Counted from the first letter of the stretch, positions 39,720 through 48,814 are shown. The stretch is 64,000 bases of DNA from Marilutibacter chinensis (GCF_021725675.1 NZ_JAKJPO010000018.1:30959-94958); one strand, 5' to 3'. Program-made: numbers and translations. The notes: generated from the letters alone by a model not told the origin.

Positions 39720-40561
39720 ATGTCGATCGTCATGATCTTCAGGCAGATCTTGTAGCCCACGTACTCGAGGATGAAACCGACGGCGATGACGGCGTACCCG
39801 GGAATGCTGTCGAACATCGGCGCCATCGTGTCGGGGTACATCCAGGTCAGGTAGGCGACCAGGCCGACCGGCAGCATCGCCATCACGATGCCCTGCAGGC
39901 GGCCCTGCGCGGTCAGCGCCTTGACCTTGTTCTCCATGATCAGGCGGCGGCGCAGGGTCTCGCCGAGGGTGGCCAGGCTCTCGGCCAGGTTGCCGCCGAC
40001 CTCGCGCGAGATCTGCACCGCCGAAACGAACAGCTTGGCGTCGAGAATCGGGACCCGCTCGGCGAAGTGCTCCATCGCCTCGTCGGTCTTCACGCCGATG
40101 CGCTGCTCGCGCAGTACCAGCGCGAGCTCCTGCGCCAGCGGCGGATAACCGTCCTTGACCAGCCCTTCAAGCGCGGGCGAGAAGCCCAGCCCGGCCTTCA
40201 TGCTGCCCGACAGCATCAGCAGCGCGTCGGGCAGCTGCGACTGGATCTTGTTGAGCCGGCGTTGCTTGAGGAAGGCGTACAGCTTTTTCGGCAATACCGC
40301 CACCAGCACCGCGGTGATCAGGGCAATCAGCCAGTGGCCGCTGATGACCCATGCCAGCAGCGGCAGGATCACGAACAGCGCGATGTTCGCCGCGAACAGC
40401 CGCGAGGTATCGATGAACAGGAACATGTCGGCCAGGTTGGTCTTGGCCTGGTCCATGAACGCGTCCTGGTAGCGGACCATGAACTTCTCGCCGGCACTGG
40501 CGAGGTAGAGCCCCGCCAGCAGCATCGAGCAGAACGCGAGTACGGCAATCATCCATATCAT
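39716..40561 (-). CDS. tadB: Tad pilus inner-membrane platform protein TadB
   Basis: 281 aa. F-domain phrases IQSQLPDALLMLSGSMKAGLGFSPALEGLV and SREVGGNLAESLATLGETLRRR, with TM segments at the N-terminus, near 65-100 and at the C-terminus (IPGYAVIAVGFILEYVGYKI). Partner of TadC, starting 6 nt after tadA. Confidence 0.93.
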   Translation of the reverse strand: MIWMIAVLAFCSMLLAGLYLASAGEKFMVRYQDAFMDQAKTNLADMFLFIDTSRLFAANIALFVILPLLAWVISGHWLIALITAVLVAVLPKKLYAFLKQRRLNKIQSQLPDALLMLSGSMKAGLGFSPALEGLVKDGYPPLAQELALVLREQRIGVKTDEAMEHFAERVPILDAKLFVSAVQISREVGGNLAESLATLGETLRRRLIMENKVKALTAQGRLQGIVMAMLPVGLVAYLTWMYPDTMAPMFDSIPGYAVIAVGFILEYVGYKICLKIMTIDI

Positions 40562-40567
40562 CGCCGG

Positions 40568-42316
40568 TCACTCCTCCGGTTTCCGGAAGATGTCCAGATC
40601 GATCGGCACGCCGCGGTCGGCCAGCTCTTCCATGAATTCGGGGATCGAGCCGGTCGCGACGAAGCGGCCTTCGACCTTGCCGTCGTGTCCGGTGAACGTG
40701 GTCACCTTGAAGTTGAAGATGTCCTGCAGCTGGATCGTGCCGCTTTCGATGCCGGTCACCTCGGTGATGTGGCTGACCTTTCGCGACCCGCACGGATAGC
40801 GCCGCTGATGGACGATCAGGTCGACCGCGGACGCGATCTGCTCGCGTACGACCGCCATCGGCAGGTCCATGCCGGCCATCAGCACCATCACTTCGACACG
40901 CGATATCGCGTCGCGCGGCGAGTTGGCGTGCGCGGTGGTCAGCGACCCCTCGTGGCCGGTGTTCATCGCCTGCAGCATGTCCAGGGTCTCGCCGCCGCGG
41001 CACTCGCCGACGACGATGCGGTCCGGGCGCATGCGAAGCGCGTTCTTGACCAGGTCGCGGATCGTCACCTGGCCCTTGCCCTCCAGGTTCGGGGGACGCG
41101 CCTCCAGCGCGACGAGGTTCGGCTGGACCAGCTTCAGCTCGGCCGCGTCCTCGATCGTCACGATGCGGTCGCGGTCGGGAATGAAGTTCGACAGGATGTT
41201 CAGCAGCGTGGTCTTGCCCGAGCCGGTACCACCGGTCACGACGATGTTCTTGCGCTCGCGCACGGCGATCTCCAGGAACGCCAGCATCGAATCGTCGAGC
41301 GATCCGAACGCGATCAGATCACGTCCCTCCAGCTTGCGCTTGGCGAACTTGCGGATGCTGATGCTCGGGCCGCGCAGGGCGATCGGCGGGATGATCGCGT
41401 TCACGCGCGAACCGTCCTTCAGTCGCGCGTCGACCATCGGCGAGCTCTCGTCGATGCGACGTCCCAGAGGGGTGACGATGCGCTCGATCGCCGACAGAAC
41501 CGCCCGGTCATTGGTGAAGTACACCGGCGACTTCTCGATCCTGCCGGCCCGCTCGATGTAGATCTGGTCGTGCGCGTTGACCATGATCTCGGTCACGCTG
41601 TTGTCCTCGATCAGGTTCTCCAGCGGACCGAGCCCGATCGCCTCGTCGAGCACCTGCTTGGCGAGCATCTTGCGATTGATCACCTTCGGCAGGTCTTTGT
41701 ATTCCTTGTCGAGCACGGCGTCGATCAGCTCGCTGGTCTTGACCCTCAGTTCCTCGTCGCTGAGGCTGTGCACGTCGATCCGGCGCAGGTCCATCTGCTT
41801 GAGCAGGGACGCATGCACCCGCTCGCGCCAGACGACGATGTCGGGCGGGACGTCGTCGGTCGTGGCCAGGTCGGTCGAGGTCGAGGTCGACGCCGGAGCG
41901 GGAGGCGCCGCGACCGGACGCGGCGCGGGTGCGGGCGCTTCGCCGGCGACGCTGTCGTTGGCGGCCGCCGGCGCCGCCGCCTCCCTGTGCTTCTGCTCGG
42001 CGGCACCGCGCCGCGCCTTGCCCAGCTCGGAACTGATCCGCAGCGTGTAGTCCCCTATCTCGACCACGTCGGCCGCCTCGAGCGGGCCATGCTGGCTCTT
42101 GATCGCGGAGCCATTGACCCGCACCGCGGCGCGACTGCCGCTGCTTTCGATGTAGATGGCCTCGTCGATCACGCGGATCGTGGCGTGATGTCTGGCGATG
42201 CTCCAACCCTGCAGGATGACCAGATTCTCGTCCGAACGCCCGATCCCGCACTCCTTGTGCAGGCACCGGATCGTCCTGGGGCCGGATTTACCCGTTTCTA
42301 CGACGACACTGAACAT
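40568..42316 (-). CDS. tadA: TadA secretion ATPase with N-terminal FHA domain
   Basis: 582 aa. Residues 1-80 form an FHA-type domain (CGIGRSDENLVILQGWSIARHHATI...VRVNGSAI: GR, S/H and N positions). A Pro/Ala/Thr-rich linker follows to about 155, then the PilT/VirB11-type ATPase: MVDARLKDGSRVNAIIPPIA, Walker A GGTGSGKTTLLN (near 365), ECRGGETLDMLQAMNTGHEGSLTTAHANS (Walker B/His box). The FHA domain should bind phosphothreonine partners and is absent from the classical 426-aa TadA. It powers Flp pilus assembly. Starts 8 nt after the secretin gene. Confidence 0.93.
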   Translation of the reverse strand: MFSVVVETGKSGPRTIRCLHKECGIGRSDENLVILQGWSIARHHATIRVIDEAIYIESSGSRAAVRVNGSAIKSQHGPLEAADVVEIGDYTLRISSELGKARRGAAEQKHREAAAPAAANDSVAGEAPAPAPRPVAAPPAPASTSTSTDLATTDDVPPDIVVWRERVHASLLKQMDLRRIDVHSLSDEELRVKTSELIDAVLDKEYKDLPKVINRKMLAKQVLDEAIGLGPLENLIEDNSVTEIMVNAHDQIYIERAGRIEKSPVYFTNDRAVLSAIERIVTPLGRRIDESSPMVDARLKDGSRVNAIIPPIALRGPSISIRKFAKRKLEGRDLIAFGSLDDSMLAFLEIAVRERKNIVVTGGTGSGKTTLLNILSNFIPDRDRIVTIEDAAELKLVQPNLVALEARPPNLEGKGQVTIRDLVKNALRMRPDRIVVGECRGGETLDMLQAMNTGHEGSLTTAHANSPRDAISRVEVMVLMAGMDLPMAVVREQIASAVDLIVHQRRYPCGSRKVSHITEVTGIESGTIQLQDIFNFKVTTFTGHDGKVEGRFVATGSIPEFMEELADRGVPIDLDIFRKPEE

Positions 42317-42324
42317 CTGCGGCC

Positions 42325-43641
42325 TCAGTCGAAGATTTCCGGACCCACCGTTTCCTCGAACTCTTCGAGGAGGCGGTCGCTCTTCTGGATCGCGTCGACG
42401 TTGGCGGCGTGGCCCGGCGTGATCACGCGCGGAGTCACGAACACCACCAGGTCGGTACGACCCTTCTGGAAATCGTCGGAGCGGAACAGGCGACCGAGGA
42501 TCGGGATGTTCGCCAGGCCGGGGATACCGCTGAAGCTCTTGCCACCGGCGATGTCGACCAGACCGGACAACACGATGGTTTCGCCGTCCTTGACGTTGAA
42601 CTCGGTTTCGGTCTTGCGCGTCAGCAGCCCCGGGATGTCGGCGACGCTCACCGAGGGGTCGATCTTGCTGATCTCGGTCATGATCGTCGCCGAGATCTCG
42701 TTGTTCCGGTTGACCACCGGCTGGATGTTCAGGCGGATGCCGTACTCCTTGAACTCCACGCTGGTCTGGCCGAACGACCCGACCAGCGGCAGCGGGATCT
42801 CGCCGCCGGCGAGGAACGTCGCCACGCCTCCGCTGCGCGCGCTGAGCTGGGGAGAGGCGAGCTCGTAGGCGTTGCCGGTCTGGGTCAGCAGGTTGATCTT
42901 GGAGGAGATCGTGGTCGCGATGCCGAAATAGGTCTGCATCGGATTGATCCGCGCCGGCAGGCTGTCGGCGATGTCCTCGAACGGGCTGCCTTCCGGGATT
43001 ACCCGGTAGAACGAGCTCGAGAAATCCTTGATCGCACCGCCGCTCGGGCCGTCGATCTGGTTCTGCCAGGCGATGCCGAGCTTGCGCAGGCCGTCGCGCT
43101 TGACCTCCATGATCCGGACGTCCATCAGCACCATCGGCTGCATCGCCACCAGGTCGGCGGTGCTGAGGTCGACGACGTTCGGGAACAGGCCCTTGATCGC
43201 CTCGATCTGCGCGGTGTCCTCCGGACGCAGCTCGCCGGTGATCACCACGTTGCCGGCGACGTCCGACACTTCGGCGGTGGAGTCGGGTCCGAGCATCTGC
43301 CGCACCGCCGCGGACGTGGCGCTGGTGTCCTTGGCGTTGACGTTGACCTGTATCGAGCGCTGGCCGCCATCCTCGTACCACAGGTGGACGGTGGTCTCGC
43401 CGGTCTTGCCGGCACCGGCGATCAGCACCAGCTGGCGCTTCTCGATCGTGGTGACCTCGAGCACGTCGCCGTTGCCGACCGCGACCCGCGCCAGCGGGCG
43501 GCTGCTGGTATGGACGAGAACCTGCCCCCCGTACATGTTGAGTTGATTCGGAAGCGTCGTCATCTGCGCATTCGAGACACCGACCAGACCAAACATCGCG
43601 GCGGTGAACAGCACGCACCGCAAAAAGACATTCCTTGCCAT
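42325..43641 (-). CDS. cpaC: Tad secretin CpaC/RcpA
   Basis: 438 aa outer-membrane secretin. Signal peptide (CVLFTAAMFGLVGVSNAQ), an N-terminal pilus-function domain (ARVAVGNGDVLEVTTIEKRQLVLIA), a BON/N1-like region and the secretin core (VLMDVRIMEVKRDGLRKLGI, ATFLAGGEIPLPLVGSFGQTSVEFKEYGIRLNIQP, GIPGLANIPILGRLFRS, TDLVVFVTPRVI). Forms the gated pore for the Flp pilus. Confidence 0.94.
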   Translation of the reverse strand: MARNVFLRCVLFTAAMFGLVGVSNAQMTTLPNQLNMYGGQVLVHTSSRPLARVAVGNGDVLEVTTIEKRQLVLIAGAGKTGETTVHLWYEDGGQRSIQVNVNAKDTSATSAAVRQMLGPDSTAEVSDVAGNVVITGELRPEDTAQIEAIKGLFPNVVDLSTADLVAMQPMVLMDVRIMEVKRDGLRKLGIAWQNQIDGPSGGAIKDFSSSFYRVIPEGSPFEDIADSLPARINPMQTYFGIATTISSKINLLTQTGNAYELASPQLSARSGGVATFLAGGEIPLPLVGSFGQTSVEFKEYGIRLNIQPVVNRNNEISATIMTEISKIDPSVSVADIPGLLTRKTETEFNVKDGETIVLSGLVDIAGGKSFSGIPGLANIPILGRLFRSDDFQKGRTDLVVFVTPRVITPGHAANVDAIQKSDRLLEEFEETVGPEIFD

Positions 43642-43662
43642 TATCGAACGATCCCCAGGCGT

Positions 43663-44472
43663 TTAATTGCTGCCGCCGATGATGTACTCGACACCATCGG
43701 CCTTGATTCCCCCAAACGAAGCCATCAGCTCGTTCTCGGTCAGTCCGTCGAGGTTGAACGGCGTCTTGTCATCCAGGTTGCGCAGGATGATCCTCAGGTC
43801 GCCCGTCTCCTCGGCGACGGTGAGCCGCTGCGCCTGGTCCGGCGTCAGCTCCAGCGTCATCGTCGAGTACGCGTCGCTTTCCTCGCCGCCCAGCGTTTCC
43901 CCGACCCGGGCGCCGGTGGCGAGCACGGTGATGTTCTCCAGCAGCGGGAAGACCCGTTCGCCGGTCGATCCATTGCGCTTGGCCGCGCCCTCCTCGGACT
44001 CCGCCGCACCCACGGTGAAGAAGATGTCGACCGCGTCGCCGGGCGCGATCATGCCGGAGACGGAATTGTTCTCGTTGACCGACAGCGTGTAGCCGACCTT
44101 GCCCAGCGGGATCACCCGCGAGAATTGCTGCGCGGCCGGCACCAGCGCGCTGGCGCTCAGCGGTGCGCCACCCCTGACCGGCGACCGGACCAGACGGTTC
44201 ACGTACTCGCCGTAGTTCTCGGCGGTGACCGCGTCGGCCGGCACGAACTCGGTGGGCACGCTGCGCAGGACCATCTCGCTCTCGGTCACCGACTGGCCGA
44301 CTTCCAGGTCCTGGTTGGTCACCACGACTTCGGTTTCGTCGACCTGCGCCTCCGCGACCGCCCTGGAGATCGTTTCCTTCACGTAGGTCACGCTCATCAG
44401 CGCCGCAAGGCCGCCGAGCAGCAGCGCTCCGCCGATGAAAAGCACATTCTTGTTCAACTTGGGCAATGCCAC
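43663..44472 (-). CDS. cpaB: Flp pilus assembly protein CpaB/RcpC
   Basis: 269 aa. N-terminal TM (LFIGGALLLGGLAALMSVTYV), SAF domain (VVTNQDLEVGQSVTESEMVLRSVP), and the RcpC/CpaB core (LGKVGYTLSVNENNSVSGMIAPGDAVDIFFTV). Periplasmic partner thought to connect the secretin with the inner-membrane machine. 13 nt downstream of the small prepilin gene and 21 nt upstream of cpaC. Confidence 0.9.
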   Translation of the reverse strand: MALPKLNKNVLFIGGALLLGGLAALMSVTYVKETISRAVAEAQVDETEVVVTNQDLEVGQSVTESEMVLRSVPTEFVPADAVTAENYGEYVNRLVRSPVRGGAPLSASALVPAAQQFSRVIPLGKVGYTLSVNENNSVSGMIAPGDAVDIFFTVGAAESEEGAAKRNGSTGERVFPLLENITVLATGARVGETLGGEESDAYSTMTLELTPDQAQRLTVAEETGDLRIILRNLDDKTPFNLDGLTENELMASFGGIKADGVEYIIGGSN

Positions 44473-44485
44473 GATTACCTCTTGC

Positions 44486-44695
44486 TCACAGGTTCGGTAG
44501 TGGGAAGGTGGTCGACAGACTGTAGGCGAACGCCTCGTACATGCTCTTGATCGCGTTGAGCGTCTCGGCGACGACGTTCGGGTTGGAGACCAGCACCAGC
44601 ACGGCCAGGCCGGTGATCAGCGTGTACTCGACGATCGCGTTGCCGCGCTGCCCGCGCGCGGGGCGCGGATGGTGGGAACGGCGTAGGGTCCTCAT
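44486..44695 (-). CDS. Flp-like prepilin, second copy
   Basis: 69 aa from the ATG at 44695. Basic leader RRSHHPRPARGQRG| then NAIVEYTLITGLAVLVLVSN: Gly at -1 and Glu5-Tyr6, the class IVb Flp signature. After the hydrophobic helix it has a short tail ending AYSLSTTFPLPNL with no charged extension. It sits directly before cpaB, where flp1 stands in other Tad loci, while a longer pilin opens this locus. It may be a minor or alternative pilin. Confidence 0.78.
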   Translation of the reverse strand: MRTLRRSHHPRPARGQRGNAIVEYTLITGLAVLVLVSNPNVVAETLNAIKSMYEAFAYSLSTTFPLPNL

Positions 44696-44721
44696 GGCGT
44701 TGTTCTCCCGCGCTGTCGGAG

Positions 44722-45402
44722 TCATTCGATGTTCACGACGATCGACGTGTCGGGCGGCTGCTCCCGGGTCAGCGCCAGCGACAGCTTCGCGTCGCCGGAG
44801 CCGGTGAAGTTGACGACGCAGTCGCTCGATGAGGCTAGGCAGCGCTCCGGGTTGCGCTCGAGGTTCCAGCCATGCACGGGCATGCGCTGGACGTAGTAGC
44901 GCATGTTCACGTAAGGCGTCAGCCGGTTCCTCATCACGATCGTGCGCGCACCGCCGGAGTCCAGATAGCGGATGTCGCTGATCACCTCGGTGTTCGCCGG
45001 TTTGTCGAATCCCTTGCCGAGATCGGCGTCGACGGGCTTGTCGGGCAACTCCATGATGCCGATCGTGCCTTCCGAACGCGATCCCATTCCGGTGAGCTCG
45101 ACGGTCACGTAGTGCTTGCCTTCGAGGTGGCCGACGATGGTCTTGCCATTGATGCGGTCGACCACGACGTCGCCACCCCATTGGGCCCGGTAGAACTCGA
45201 CCACCTCGTCCAGCTCGAGCGGCGCCGAGATCCGGCTCGCCCGCATCGGCACGCCGTTGTAGAGCATGTGCCTGCTGACCGCTTCGCCGGTGGCCCCCGG
45301 CGGCAGCGGCACCTTCGGCCAGGCAACGACCGGCGTCGCCACCGCGAACAGCAGCAGCGACGCGGTCAACCGCTGCCCTGTGTGCGCATGCGAACCACGC
45401 AT
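44722..45402 (-). CDS. Exported protein of unknown function, Tad locus
   Basis: 226 aa with an N-terminal signal (LTASLLLFAVATPVVA). The mature part has alternating beta-like stretches (VVEFYRAQWGGDVVVDRINGKTIVGHLEGKHYVTVEL) and one cysteine pair (RCLASSSDCVV). No recognised domain. It starts 4 nt after the preceding pseudopilin gene, so it is part of the operon; likely a periplasmic accessory of the pilus. Confidence 0.6.
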   Translation of the reverse strand: MRGSHAHTGQRLTASLLLFAVATPVVAWPKVPLPPGATGEAVSRHMLYNGVPMRASRISAPLELDEVVEFYRAQWGGDVVVDRINGKTIVGHLEGKHYVTVELTGMGSRSEGTIGIMELPDKPVDADLGKGFDKPANTEVISDIRYLDSGGARTIVMRNRLTPYVNMRYYVQRMPVHGWNLERNPERCLASSSDCVVNFTGSGDAKLSLALTREQPPDTSIVVNIE

Positions 45403-45406
45403 GGGG

Positions 45407-46255
45407 TCAGCGTCTCTTCAACTTGTCGGACGGCACGATGTCCGGCTGCACGTAGCCGGGGCGCAGACGCGCGATCGGCCCGACGATGGGAAGGAAGTCG
45501 GCGCCTTCGATCTTCTCGAAGAAGTCGCCGGCGCCGTCCAGGGCCGATGTCGGTGCGAGCGTCTTCACCTGGTTGAGCACACTGCGCTCGCGCCGGGCCG
45601 ACGGCTGTCCGTCGAGGCCGTTGCCGGCGGCGTTCCACTCGTCCGCGAGCAGGGTGTGGTGGCTCCTGAGTTCCAGATTGATGCGATCGAACGGGGCCAG
45701 ATAGCTGGCGCCGGCACCGTTGCGCGTCTTCAGGTTCTGCGGCCGCAGGGTGACCTGGGCGGTGACCAGGCCGTTCTTGTTCGGCGGGAACTCGCCGGGG
45801 AGCTTCTCAAGCAGGCCGCCGATACGTCCGAACAGGCCGCTCAGCCCCGATGGAGCTTCGTTCCGGTATGCGTCCAGGGTGATGTCCTGCGCACGCACCA
45901 GTTCCCGGTTCGAGAAGGTATTGAGCATTTCGTTCTTCAGGCGCCCGGTCGCGTTGCCGCTGATGTTCGACCGGATCACGGTGTCGGCGTCGCCGAAATT
46001 GTGCTCGCGAATGAAGGCCAGCTGCGCTGCGCGGCCGCCATTGAGCTGGTTGAACTCGAAGTCGCGCGTCACCGTCGCCTCCCACGCCGCCGCACGTGCC
46101 GCCTGCTGGGCCATCTGCTTGGCGTGGAAGTACTTGGAAAGGGTCGGCACCAGCAGGAACAGCGGCACCAGGACCGCTGACAGCACCGCCATCTCGACCA
46201 TCGCCTGCCCCCGCTGGCGACCGCGCGTACCGCTCCTGCGCAAACCCGTGCTCAT
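45407..46255 (-). CDS. TadE/TadF-like pseudopilin
   Basis: 282 aa. RGRQRG|QAMVEMAVLSAVLVPLFLLVPTLS: prepilin-like site with Glu +5 and a hydrophobic helix, then a long periplasmic part that opens with AAWEATVTRDFEFNQLNGG and ends basic (DKLKRR). Second TadE-class protein in the locus. The ATG at 46255 lies one base past the stop of the upstream lipoprotein gene. Confidence 0.75.
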   Translation of the reverse strand: MSTGLRRSGTRGRQRGQAMVEMAVLSAVLVPLFLLVPTLSKYFHAKQMAQQAARAAAWEATVTRDFEFNQLNGGRAAQLAFIREHNFGDADTVIRSNISGNATGRLKNEMLNTFSNRELVRAQDITLDAYRNEAPSGLSGLFGRIGGLLEKLPGEFPPNKNGLVTAQVTLRPQNLKTRNGAGASYLAPFDRINLELRSHHTLLADEWNAAGNGLDGQPSARRERSVLNQVKTLAPTSALDGAGDFFEKIEGADFLPIVGPIARLRPGYVQPDIVPSDKLKRR

Positions 46256-46256
46256 G

Positions 46257-47177
46257 TCACACCCCCTCCTGTCCTTCGGCTTCCGCCGGCAGCAACGCAT
46301 TCCGGCTCCAGGGCTCGCCAAGCATGAACCGGCTCAACGTGATCCGCACTCCGTTTCCGTTCGCCGGCTCCTGGCGCAGGATGATCTCGTGCTCGGACAG
46401 GCTGTCGGTGGTCTGGAAATAGCCGGGCGACGCCTGGAACCCCCATTCCCCGCCACCGGTCCACTTGCATACGGTCCCCTGCGACGAGCTCCACTCCCGG
46501 CAGGGCTGCCCCTGCACTTCCATCTTTGCCGAGCCTTCCGCTCCGGCCGCCGTATCGAGTTCCGGATCGACCGCGTAGCGAAGCAGCCCGTCCGGATCCC
46601 CCGGTCCATCGCTCGCCACCGTCATGCCGGGCAGCTCGTAGGCGACCGACTGTTCGGCATCGAAGTACTCGTGGACGCCGGAATGGGCGAGGGTGAAATG
46701 ACACTGGTTGACGTCGCCACTGTTGGCCAGATCCCAGTATTCCCGGCGCAGGGCGATGCGTTCGGGGGTGACCCACCACTGCAGCCGTCCGGTGCCCAGC
46801 AGCGCGCTGTCCTCGGCCGACAATGGCATGGTCGACACGCCGGCCTGCTGGCAGGCATCCAGCATCGCCCGGTACTCGGCCTGTCCGGCGTTGCCCCCGT
46901 CGACCAGGGTCTCGACCCGCGCATCGGCGTACACGGTGGGCATGTCGGCCGAGGCTGCGACCTCCCCGTCCGCTTCCGCGGCGCAGCCCGCCATCGCGAG
47001 CGCCGCCACCGCCAGCAACGATGCGGGCAGACAGGCGCGGCGCCCGTCTCGGCGGGTGCCCTTCGATTCCGGGTACTTCGACTTCTCGTCCATCGACTCC
47101 AGGTCCTTCGACTTCGTGCGCTTCAACTGCAGGCTCTTCAACTGCAGGTCCTTCAACTGCGAAACCGTCCCGGTCAT
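46257..47177 (-). CDS. Lipoprotein with pentapeptide-repeat leader, Tad locus
   Basis: 306 aa if started at 47177, where ATG overlaps the tadG-like stop (ATGA). Residues 7-41 are seven 5-residue repeats (QLKDL, QLKSL, QLKRT, KSKDL, ESMDE, KSKYP, ESKGT), followed by a normal lipoprotein signal (RRACLPASLLAVAALAMAGC). An internal ATG at 47093, inside repeat 5 and preceded by GGAG, would shorten the pre-signal extension to about 36 residues. The mature part has several Cys and Trp residues (CREWSSSQGTVCKWTGGGEWG) and no recognised domain. Confidence 0.62.
   Translation of the reverse strand: MTGTVSQLKDLQLKSLQLKRTKSKDLESMDEKSKYPESKGTRRDGRRACLPASLLAVAALAMAGCAAEADGEVAASADMPTVYADARVETLVDGGNAGQAEYRAMLDACQQAGVSTMPLSAEDSALLGTGRLQWWVTPERIALRREYWDLANSGDVNQCHFTLAHSGVHEYFDAEQSVAYELPGMTVASDGPGDPDGLLRYAVDPELDTAAGAEGSAKMEVQGQPCREWSSSQGTVCKWTGGGEWGFQASPGYFQTTDSLSEHEIILRQEPANGNGVRITLSRFMLGEPWSRNALLPAEAEGQEGV
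47056..47160. repeat. Seven tandem 15-bp degenerate repeats
   Basis: Units at 15-bp steps, each fitting NNNNNCWTCRAYTNC on the + strand (for example aggtccttcaactgc at 47146-47160 and aggctcttcaactgc at 47131-47145). They lie in the 5' end of the lipoprotein gene and encode its pentapeptide repeats on the - strand. A 15-bp unit keeps frame when copies are gained or lost. Confidence 0.8.
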
Positions 47178-48784
47178 GGACCGGTCACCAGCGAACCGAT
47201 CCCGACCTTCGTGTAGACCGAGTTCGGTGTTTCGATCAGGCGCGCCTGCCAGTACGGACTGAACAGGTTGCCCATCTCGAGCTGGTCGTCGCTGGACGGC
47301 CGACCGTTCCAGCTGCGCGGGACCATGCGCCTGAACAGCGCGCTGTATGGCGCCCGGTTGAAATAGACCTGCGCCGTCGAGATCGCGGTCAGCTTGCTGG
47401 CGTTGCTCCTGAGTTCGAGCTTGCCGCCGGCCGGCGCACCGATGCCATCGATGTCCTGGCTGGTACGCGCGTTCCTGCGGTCGCTGGAGACGTAGACCGA
47501 GAAGATCGGTCCGGCCTTGTCGTTGTCGGCATCCGGATTCTCGGCGAAGCCGCGACGGACATCGTCGTAGTCGCGCAGCCCCTGATAGCCGGTGAAATAG
47601 GCGTCGTCGCGCTTGGTGTAGGTCCGCTGGGTGATGTTGCGGTACGGGAACGGCTTGGACAGGTTCACCGAGGGCTGGTTCGCCGCCAGCTGCTTCGCCA
47701 CCCAGTTGGTCGCCCCGCTGTACTGCGCGTAGGTCGGCTGGCGGTTGTGATAGTAGGCACGCCAGCCGTTGCCGCGGCCGTTCCTTCCGCCCGCACGGAT
47801 GCCGGGAAAGAACTTCGGTCGCGGCTGCATGTTCTCGACCGCCTGCGCGCCGCCCCAGCCCATCGGCACGCTGATGTCGTCCAGCGGCCACGGCAGGTTG
47901 ATCTTCAGTTGCAGGGTGTCGACGGCCGCCCAGCGGTTGTAGTCGACCATGTCGGTACCGCCGTTCGCCGGGAGCTTGATGATCAGCAGACTGTTGCGCT
48001 GGCTGCGGTCGGCGCTGAAGCGGTCGCGCGACTCCATCACCACGTTGCGGTAGCGGTCCATGCCGGCCGTGCGCCGGTTGCGGCCGGGCAGGTCGTGTTT
48101 CTGCAGGAAGCTGTTGGGCCCGTCGGACGCTGCCTGCGTCAACTGCTGGCCCAGCACCACCCAGCCGGTCGCATCGATCTCGGCGGTGGGATCGTTCTCC
48201 TTCAATACGTCCTTGGCGATCTGGGCGGCTTCGATGCCGCCCCAGCGCACGAAGGTCCGCGCCGCGCCGGCCAGCAGGCCGTTGAGTCCGTCCAGTGCCT
48301 GGATCGCGGTGGAGGCCACCGGCCTGTATGCGGTACGAATGCCGCCGACCACCACTTCGCCGGCCTTGTACACGGCCTGCATGGCCGCGAACACGGAGCC
48401 GACGTAGGGGATGTATTTGAGCCAGTCCAGCGCCTCGATGAACAGCGCGGTGTGCGCATGCAGGTAGTTGGTCCACGACCAGATGCTGACCAGCTGCGCG
48501 ATCGCGACCTCGTTCGCGACCCGTCCCCGGTTCATGTAGGCGGCGAAATTCAGCGTGCGCGCCTGCTGCACGGCCACGCTGTAGGCCGCAGCATCGGCGC
48601 TGTTGACCAGTTGCACCTTCTTGTTGACCGACTGTCCGGTGTCGAACACCAGGATCAGGCCCAGGCACAGGATCGATACGAGCACGACAAACAGCACCAG
48701 CGCCTGGCCACGGACGTTGTTGCGGCCGCCAGGACGTCGGGCATTGCGCATGCGTGCGCGCAGGTTTGGCGTAGACAGCTGCAT
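47174..48784 (-). CDS. TadG-like pilus assembly protein
   Basis: 536 aa. N-terminal Tad-type segment VRG|QALVLFVVLVSILCLGLILVFDTG, then VNKKVQLVNSADAAAYSVAVQQARTLNFAAYMNRG, a hallmark of TadG-like proteins. Position +5 after the Gly is Leu rather than Glu, so processing by prepilin peptidase is doubtful. The rest is a long, aromatic-rich periplasmic domain without a recognisable vWA fold. Start at 48784 chosen for GGGAAGGAG 6 nt upstream. Separated from the major pilin gene by two hairpins. Confidence 0.78.
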   Translation of the reverse strand: MQLSTPNLRARMRNARRPGGRNNVRGQALVLFVVLVSILCLGLILVFDTGQSVNKKVQLVNSADAAAYSVAVQQARTLNFAAYMNRGRVANEVAIAQLVSIWSWTNYLHAHTALFIEALDWLKYIPYVGSVFAAMQAVYKAGEVVVGGIRTAYRPVASTAIQALDGLNGLLAGAARTFVRWGGIEAAQIAKDVLKENDPTAEIDATGWVVLGQQLTQAASDGPNSFLQKHDLPGRNRRTAGMDRYRNVVMESRDRFSADRSQRNSLLIIKLPANGGTDMVDYNRWAAVDTLQLKINLPWPLDDISVPMGWGGAQAVENMQPRPKFFPGIRAGGRNGRGNGWRAYYHNRQPTYAQYSGATNWVAKQLAANQPSVNLSKPFPYRNITQRTYTKRDDAYFTGYQGLRDYDDVRRGFAENPDADNDKAGPIFSVYVSSDRRNARTSQDIDGIGAPAGGKLELRSNASKLTAISTAQVYFNRAPYSALFRRMVPRSWNGRPSSDDQLEMGNLFSPYWQARLIETPNSVYTKVGIGSLVTGP

Positions 48785-48814
48785 GACGGCTCCTTCCCTT
48801 TCGAGCACGAACGC

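Noticed and set aside
40067..42868. 933-aa open frame antisense to tadA and tadB
   Set aside because: Shadow; the other strand codes for conserved Tad components.
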